Positions 33,340 through 36,377 of a DNA stretch of 36,377 nt are shown here, one piece after another. Source of the stretch: Kamptonema formosum PCC 10802. Its GTDB lineage: Bacteria; Cyanobacteriota; Cyanobacteriia; Cyanobacteriales; Oscillatoriaceae. Each line of letters starts with the position of its first letter. Position 1 is the first letter of the stretch. A program made the translations under genes and the position numbers. The stretch spans positions 5,879,692 to 5,916,068 of the forward strand of contig NZ_KB235948.1 in the NCBI RefSeq assembly GCF_000332335.1. The letters run 5' to 3'. A model generated the notes under the pieces. It did not search any database. It was given only the letters and a program-made list of their open reading frames with translations, and was not told where the DNA came from.

Positions 33340-33673
33340 TATAGCGCTTCTCAGATTAGTGTGCTACGGAGAAACCGCTCCTAACGGAGTCGCTACGCTA
33401 ACGGTAGGGGCGGTCTCCGTGGGTGGCACATTAGTGTCAACTTAAGCTGTGTCCCGTAGTCTCTGGGCGGTTGAAACCGCAGCTATACAGACAAAACCCG
33501 CGCAGGCGGGTTTTAAGATTCTAGCTCTTCTCTTAAGTCCGCGAAGGCGGACTTCGTTTGTATAGCCGCGATTTCAATCGCCAGGAGCTTAAGTTGACAC
33601 CGATGGCACGGGGGCACCGCCCCTACGAAATCGGGTTTATGAGCCATAGTACATCAAACTGAGAACTGCTATA
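33340..33673. mobile_element. 334-bp composite MITE-like insertion, TATAGCG termini
   Basis: It begins TATAGCGCTTCTCAG and ends CTGAGAACTGCTATA. Relative to the upstream region of the paralogous gene (26407-26430, ATTATTGCTATAATAGCAAT) it looks like an insertion at a TA. It contains the 167-bp element 33434-33600 and GGGGCGGT-type repeats. Its ends match 12590-12889 in reverse orientation. No open frame of interest is present. Confidence 0.7.
33434..33600. mobile_element. 167-bp MITE-like element with GTGTCAACTTAAGCT ends (inverted copy)
   Basis: It has the same 15-bp terminal inverted repeats as 12658-12825 and the same two internal double-hairpin units (type 2 at 33463-33517, type 1 at 33532-33585), in reverse order. 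Loop and stem substitutions between the two copies preserve pairing. Confidence 0.8.
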
Positions 33674-33778
33674 TAGCAATGAACAGTCAGTTAAGGGCAG
33701 GGCATCTCACTTTCTAGTAGGGATAGGGACAGGCGAGACGCCTGTCCTACGTCCGGTCCCTAACTGCCTACTGCTATA
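33672..33778. mobile_element. 107-bp MITE-like element with TATAGCA termini
   Basis: It begins TATAGCAATGAACAGTCAG and ends CTAACTGCCTACTGCTATA, with a central hairpin GGACAGGCG-AGA-CGCCTGTCC at 33727-33747. A related copy with a degraded right end lies at about 26414-26520, and a partial one at 25394. The 334-bp element abuts its left end, sharing TA. Confidence 0.6.
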
Positions 33779-33780
33779 TA

Positions 33781-33852
33781 ACTCAAGTTGCTACCTACAA
33801 GCCCAAGCATTCAGATCCCCCCAAACCCCCGTTAAAAAGGGGGGCTTTGAGG
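33781..33852. repeat. inverted copy of the segment upstream of the second Uma2 pair gene
   Basis: This stretch reads, in reverse complement, AAGCCCCCCTTTTTAAC, then AATGCTTGGGCTTGTAGG and TAGCAACTTGAG. It matches 34812-34876 upstream of the last Uma2 gene. The two copies are inverted relative to each other and bracket the first gene of that pair. Confidence 0.65.
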
Positions 33853-33980
33853 ATGTCCCCCCTTGTAGGGGCGGTGCCACCCACGGAGACCGCACCGGCT
33901 AGGGGAAAATCTCGCCCGACTCACTTGGAAATAGCAACTTGAGGTATTATAGAACAATAGAGTCTACCCCCAGACCCATC

Positions 33981-34763
33981 ATGTTAAAATACGACTCGCA
34001 GATGTTCTTACCCTCTGCTGAGGATTTACCCGACTCAGACGACACTCCTGTGGATAATCAACTGCAACATTTGATTCCCGGTCTGCTTGAAGCCGTACTG
34101 GCTATGGCGTGGCCCGACCGCATGGATTGGTTTTTTGGCGTTGACATGGGGATCTACTATGACCCAAAGCAGCCAGCCATCATACCGGATGGTTTCCTTA
34201 GCTTAGGAGTGGAGCGGATTATTGACCAAGACTTGCGCCTCAGTTACCTCCTTTGGGAAGAAAAAATCGTCCCGATTCTGGTGCTAGAGATCGTCTCCAA
34301 GACCCAGAGAAGAGAGGGCACCACCAAAAAGAAAAAATATGCCGAAATGGGAGTGCTGTACTATGCGGTTTATTCCCCCCGCCGGCGGAGCAAGCCCCGC
34401 CTGGAAGTCTTTCGCTTAGTTGATGGCTCCTACGTTGGCCTGCAGGGTTCTCCTGTTTGGATGCCAGAAATAGGGTTGGGAATTGGGCGAGAACAGGGAA
34501 CCTATCAGGGAATCACCCGCGAATGGCTTTACTGGTATGATGAGCGAGGTCAGCGACTGCTAACACCAGAAGAACGCGCTCGTCAGGCGGAACATCAAGC
34601 TCGCCAGGCGGAACAGCGAGCTAGTCAGGCCGAACAGCAAGCCGATCAGGCCGGACAGCAAGCTCGCCAGGCGGAACAGGAAGCTCGTGAGGCCCAACAG
34701 CTAGCGCACCGGCTGGCAGAAGAATTGCGCCGGCGCGGCATAGATCCCGACTCCCTGCTTTGA
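33981..34763 (+). CDS. Uma2 family (DUF820) protein with variable coiled-coil tail
   Basis: This 260-aa protein (from ATG) is of a second Uma2 subtype. Seen features are FGVDMGIYYDPKQPAIIPDGFLSLGV, VPILVLEIVSKTQ (acidic residue) and KKKKYAEMGVLYYAVYSP (Lys helix), then VWMPEIGLGIG and a tail of 7-residue units (QAEQxAR/S, about eight) ending RRGIDPDSLL. The frame is open from TTG 33939 (LRYYRTIESTP); the same extra codons occur in the next gene, but neither has a ribosome site, and ATG 33981 is chosen. It is a tandem paralogue of 34915-35592, which differs mainly in tail length. The biological function is unknown. Confidence 0.88.
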   Translation: MLKYDSQMFLPSAEDLPDSDDTPVDNQLQHLIPGLLEAVLAMAWPDRMDWFFGVDMGIYYDPKQPAIIPDGFLSLGVERIIDQDLRLSYLLWEEKIVPILVLEIVSKTQRREGTTKKKKYAEMGVLYYAVYSPRRRSKPRLEVFRLVDGSYVGLQGSPVWMPEIGLGIGREQGTYQGITREWLYWYDERGQRLLTPEERARQAEHQARQAEQRASQAEQQADQAGQQARQAEQEAREAQQLAHRLAEELRRRGIDPDSLL

Positions 34764-34778
34764 ACTAATGCCATATTC

Positions 34779-34807
34779 CTCGTTCCCAGACTCCGCCTGG
34801 GAACGAG
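34779..34807 (+). terminator. hairpin after the third Uma2 gene
   Basis: A perfect 11-bp stem, CTCGTTCCCAG/CTGGGAACGAG, with a seven-base loop lies 16 bases after the stop. The same palindrome type recurs at 36251-36276, so it is a dispersed repeat that may also end transcription. Confidence 0.45.
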
Positions 34808-34809
34808 CT

Positions 34810-34876
34810 GAAAGCCCCCCTTTTTAAGGGGGGAAAGGGGGGAGCGAGATGCTTAGACTTGTAGGTAGCAACTTGA
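34810..34876. repeat. segment matched in inverted orientation at 33781-33852
   Basis: GAAAGCCCCCCTTTTTAAGG, then ATGCTTAGACTTGTAGG and TAGCAACTTGAGG precede the fourth Uma2 gene. The reverse complement of 33781-33852 aligns over almost the full length. Confidence 0.65.
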
Positions 34877-34914
34877 GGTATTATAGAAGAATAGAGTCTA
34901 CCCCCAGCCCCATC

Positions 34915-35592
34915 ATGTTTAAATACGACTCGAAGATGTGCTTACCCTCTGCTGAGGAGTTACCTTACTCGGACGACGCTCCTGTGGATAACGAACTGCA
35001 ACATTTGATTCCCAGTCTGCTTGAAGCCGTACTGGCTATGGCGTGGTCAGACCGCACCGATTGGTTTTTTGGCGTTAACCTGGGGATCTACTATGACCCA
35101 ATGCAGCCAGCCATCGTACCCGATGGTTTGCTTAGCTTAGGAGTGGAGCGGATTATTCACCCAGACTTGCGCCTCAGTTACGTCCTTTGGGAAGAAAAAA
35201 CCGTCCCAATTATGGTGCTAGAGGTTGTCTACCAGCCCCTGAGAGGAGAGCGCACCACCAAACTGGAAAAATATGCCGAAATGGGAGTGCTGTACTATGC
35301 GGTTTATTCCCCCCTCCGGGAGCGCAAGCCCCGCCTGGAAGTGGCTCGCTTAGTTGATGGCTGCTACTTTTTGCAGCAGGGTTTTCCGGTTTGGATGCCA
35401 GAAATAGGATTGGGAATTGGGCGAGAAGAGGGAACCTATCAGGGAATCACCCGCGAATGGCTTTACTGGTATGATGAGCGAGGTCAGCGACTGCTAACAC
35501 CAGAGGAACTCGCCCAGCAGGCGGAACAGCGAGCGCACCGGCTCGCAGAAGAATTGCGCCGGCACGGCATAGATCCTGACTCCCTGCTTTGA
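34915..35592 (+). CDS. Uma2 family (DUF820) protein, tandem paralogue
   Basis: This 225-aa protein is nearly identical in layout to its upstream neighbour: FGVNLGIYYDPMQPAIVPDGLLSLGV, then VPIMVLEVVYQPL and LEKYAEMGVLYYAVYSP. Its coiled-coil tail is almost absent (only about two units), ending RRHGIDPDSLL. In the Uma2 site the residue after VLEVV is Tyr where the neighbour has Ser, a difference at the otherwise usual EVxS position, so activity may differ. The frame is open back to 34849, but ATG 34915 matches the start chosen for its paralogue. The 5' flank is duplicated too. Confidence 0.88.
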   Translation: MFKYDSKMCLPSAEELPYSDDAPVDNELQHLIPSLLEAVLAMAWSDRTDWFFGVNLGIYYDPMQPAIVPDGLLSLGVERIIHPDLRLSYVLWEEKTVPIMVLEVVYQPLRGERTTKLEKYAEMGVLYYAVYSPLRERKPRLEVARLVDGCYFLQQGFPVWMPEIGLGIGREEGTYQGITREWLYWYDERGQRLLTPEELAQQAEQRAHRLAEELRRHGIDPDSLL

Positions 35593-35609
35593 ACTAATAT
35601 AGCGTTTGT

Positions 35610-35642
35610 AGAAACCCGGTTTCTTTGAGGAACCGGGTTTCT
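35610..35642. terminator. palindrome of the GAAACCGGGTTTC family after the fourth Uma2 gene
   Basis: A 12-bp stem, AGAAACCCGGTT/AACCGGGTTTCT, is preceded by TATAGCG at 35598. It looks like the left half of a MITE-like element of the 2542-2638 family with no right end found. It lies 18 bases after the stop. Confidence 0.45.
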
Positions 35643-35784
35643 GACCCCGGGAATATTGCTGGTAGGGGCGGGCTCACCCAAAATGTCTAAAATGTCTCTG
35701 GGGTTTTCCCGGATGTTCGTAAACCCGCCCCTACTTCCCGCTGACGCACCACAAGAAATTGATGCCGGTTTATTGAAGTTCAGT

Positions 35785-36171
35785 TTATCGAGGTAACTGC
35801 TCAAAAATCCCAAAAGAGCGCTGTCGCGCCGCCGGGTTGCGAATCGCAGCATTGAAATCCGTGCCCGTACCCCCACCGGCACCCGGATCGGGAAGGCCAA
35901 AAAGGGCGTCAGTAACAAAAGTCTGGGAAAATCCCAGGTCAAAACTTCTTTCTTCCTCAAAAAACGGAGGCTTCAGTTTCGGTTTTGCCGGCTGAGCCGG
36001 TGCCGGTTGATTTGCCGGCGCTTGCGTGACGCCACTCTCTGCTGGGGATGGGCTGCCGGTTTCTCCTGCCAAAGCCATCTCAGAAACCGTCACCCCCAAG
36101 CTAGAAAACACTGCCCCCAAAACCAGGACTGAAACCCACAATTTAGGCATCGTTTTTTTGAGCCGGTGCAT
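35785..36171 (-). CDS. small exported protein of unknown function
   Basis: This 128-aa protein has a Sec-type signal peptide: a basic start (MHRLKKTMPKLW), a hydrophobic core (VSVLVLGAVFSSLGV) and a likely cleavage after EMALA near residue 35. The mature part is Pro/Ala/Gln-rich (about 40-70) and ends in a conserved-looking block (SFDLGFSQTFVTDALFGLPDPG, then ARQRSFGIFEQLPR). No family is recognised. The start is settled by AGGAGGG seven bases upstream of ATG 36171. The location is probably periplasm or cell surface. Confidence 0.8.
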   Translation of the reverse strand: MHRLKKTMPKLWVSVLVLGAVFSSLGVTVSEMALAGETGSPSPAESGVTQAPANQPAPAQPAKPKLKPPFFEEERSFDLGFSQTFVTDALFGLPDPGAGGGTGTDFNAAIRNPAARQRSFGIFEQLPR

Positions 36172-36250
36172 AACATATCCCTCCTCTAATTATAGCAATC
36201 CTATTCGATTTTTGCCCTACCTATTTGAGAGGCGGAGCCTCCCTCCCGTG

Positions 36251-36276
36251 CGTTCCCAGGCGGGAGCCTGGGAACG
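36251..36276. repeat. palindromic repeat CGTTCCCAGG/CCTGGGAACG
   Basis: A perfect 10-bp stem with loop CGGGAG lies in the gap upstream of the small exported protein. It is the same family as the hairpin at 34779-34807. Confidence 0.7.
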
Positions 36277-36320
36277 AGCAACAAAAAAACCGCGCTTTGG
36301 AGTGAGAGCCTCGCTCCACT

Positions 36321-36377
36321 CTTAGCCCGCGTTGGGCGAAGCCCTTCCCGCAGGGTAGGCGGGCTTCGTCTGTATAG
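36321..36377. repeat. double-hairpin palindromic unit, variant, cut by window end
   Basis: CTTAGCCCGC, then an enlarged loop, then GCGGGCTTCGTCTGTATAG runs to the last base. The stem AGCCCGC/GCGGGCT is a third stem variant of the type 1 and 2 units, and the linker TTCGTCTGTATAG is conserved. Stem 1 should lie beyond the window. Confidence 0.6.

Noticed and set aside
33939-33980. TTG start for the third Uma2 gene
   Set aside because: No ribosome site; the extra codons are shared only because the flank is duplicated. ATG 33981 is a more usual start.
35484-35960. 158-aa minus-strand frame overlapping the fourth Uma2 gene and the exported protein
   Set aside because: It covers the end of one supported gene and the 3' part of another in a different frame; no domain is visible.

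Overview
The window reads as chromosomal DNA of a filamentous cyanobacterium, probably Oscillatoriales-like; this placement is inference. Supporting signs are an FtsH protease of the cyanobacterial FtsH2/FtsH8 type, a caspase-STAND-WD40 protein, four Uma2 (DUF820) genes, a large RTX/FG-GAP surface-type protein, a DUF433 antitoxin-like gene, heptanucleotide tandem repeats, HIP1 octamers (for example near 1142 and 21798) and many small palindromic or MITE-like intergenic repeats. No rRNA, tRNA, phage or CRISPR array was recognised.

Layout. 1-3753: a 26-bp tandem array, ftsH, a MITE-like element and an M28 metallopeptidase. 3754-4188: a 138-bp tandem duplication carrying palindromic units. 4189-9718: a divergent three-gene locus, with two minus-strand genes of unknown function (169 aa, then 465 aa with a coiled coil and two C-terminal membrane helices) facing a 1171-aa caspase-like/STAND NTPase/WD40 protein. 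9719-11300: a 21-bp tandem array, then a DUF433 gene with a broken DUF5615 toxin-like partner and a small antitoxin-like gene. 11384-16414: minus-strand genes for a hypothetical protein, rubrerythrin, a Tat-exported aldo/keto reductase, an SMP-30/gluconolactonase-like protein and a small conserved protein. 16619-24096: a hybrid histidine kinase, a 2TM protein and RecJ, then a long gene-free stretch. 24097-25392: a CBS-like plus MCP-like soluble receptor. 25459-35592: four Uma2 genes as two similar pairs, the first pair flanking a large RTX gene whose 5' SdrD-like domain lies in another reading frame. 35785-36171: a small secreted protein.

The best candidate for an under-described system is 4189-9718. 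A caspase-type protease fused to a STAND sensor with eight nearly identical WD40 repeats sits about 50 bp from a divergent pair, one member of which is membrane-anchored. The WD40 repeats are almost identical at the DNA level, yet a few codons per repeat differ, as in fungal NLR-like allorecognition genes. This suggests a conflict or cell-death module in which the membrane protein might be an effector or a caspase substrate; that function is inference.

The second theme is repeat biology. At least two MITE-like families are present, some copies nested, and one insertion can be compared with a related unoccupied site in the window. A family of about 55-bp double-hairpin units shows compensatory changes in both stems. 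Near-identical 3'-end palindromes may act as terminators.
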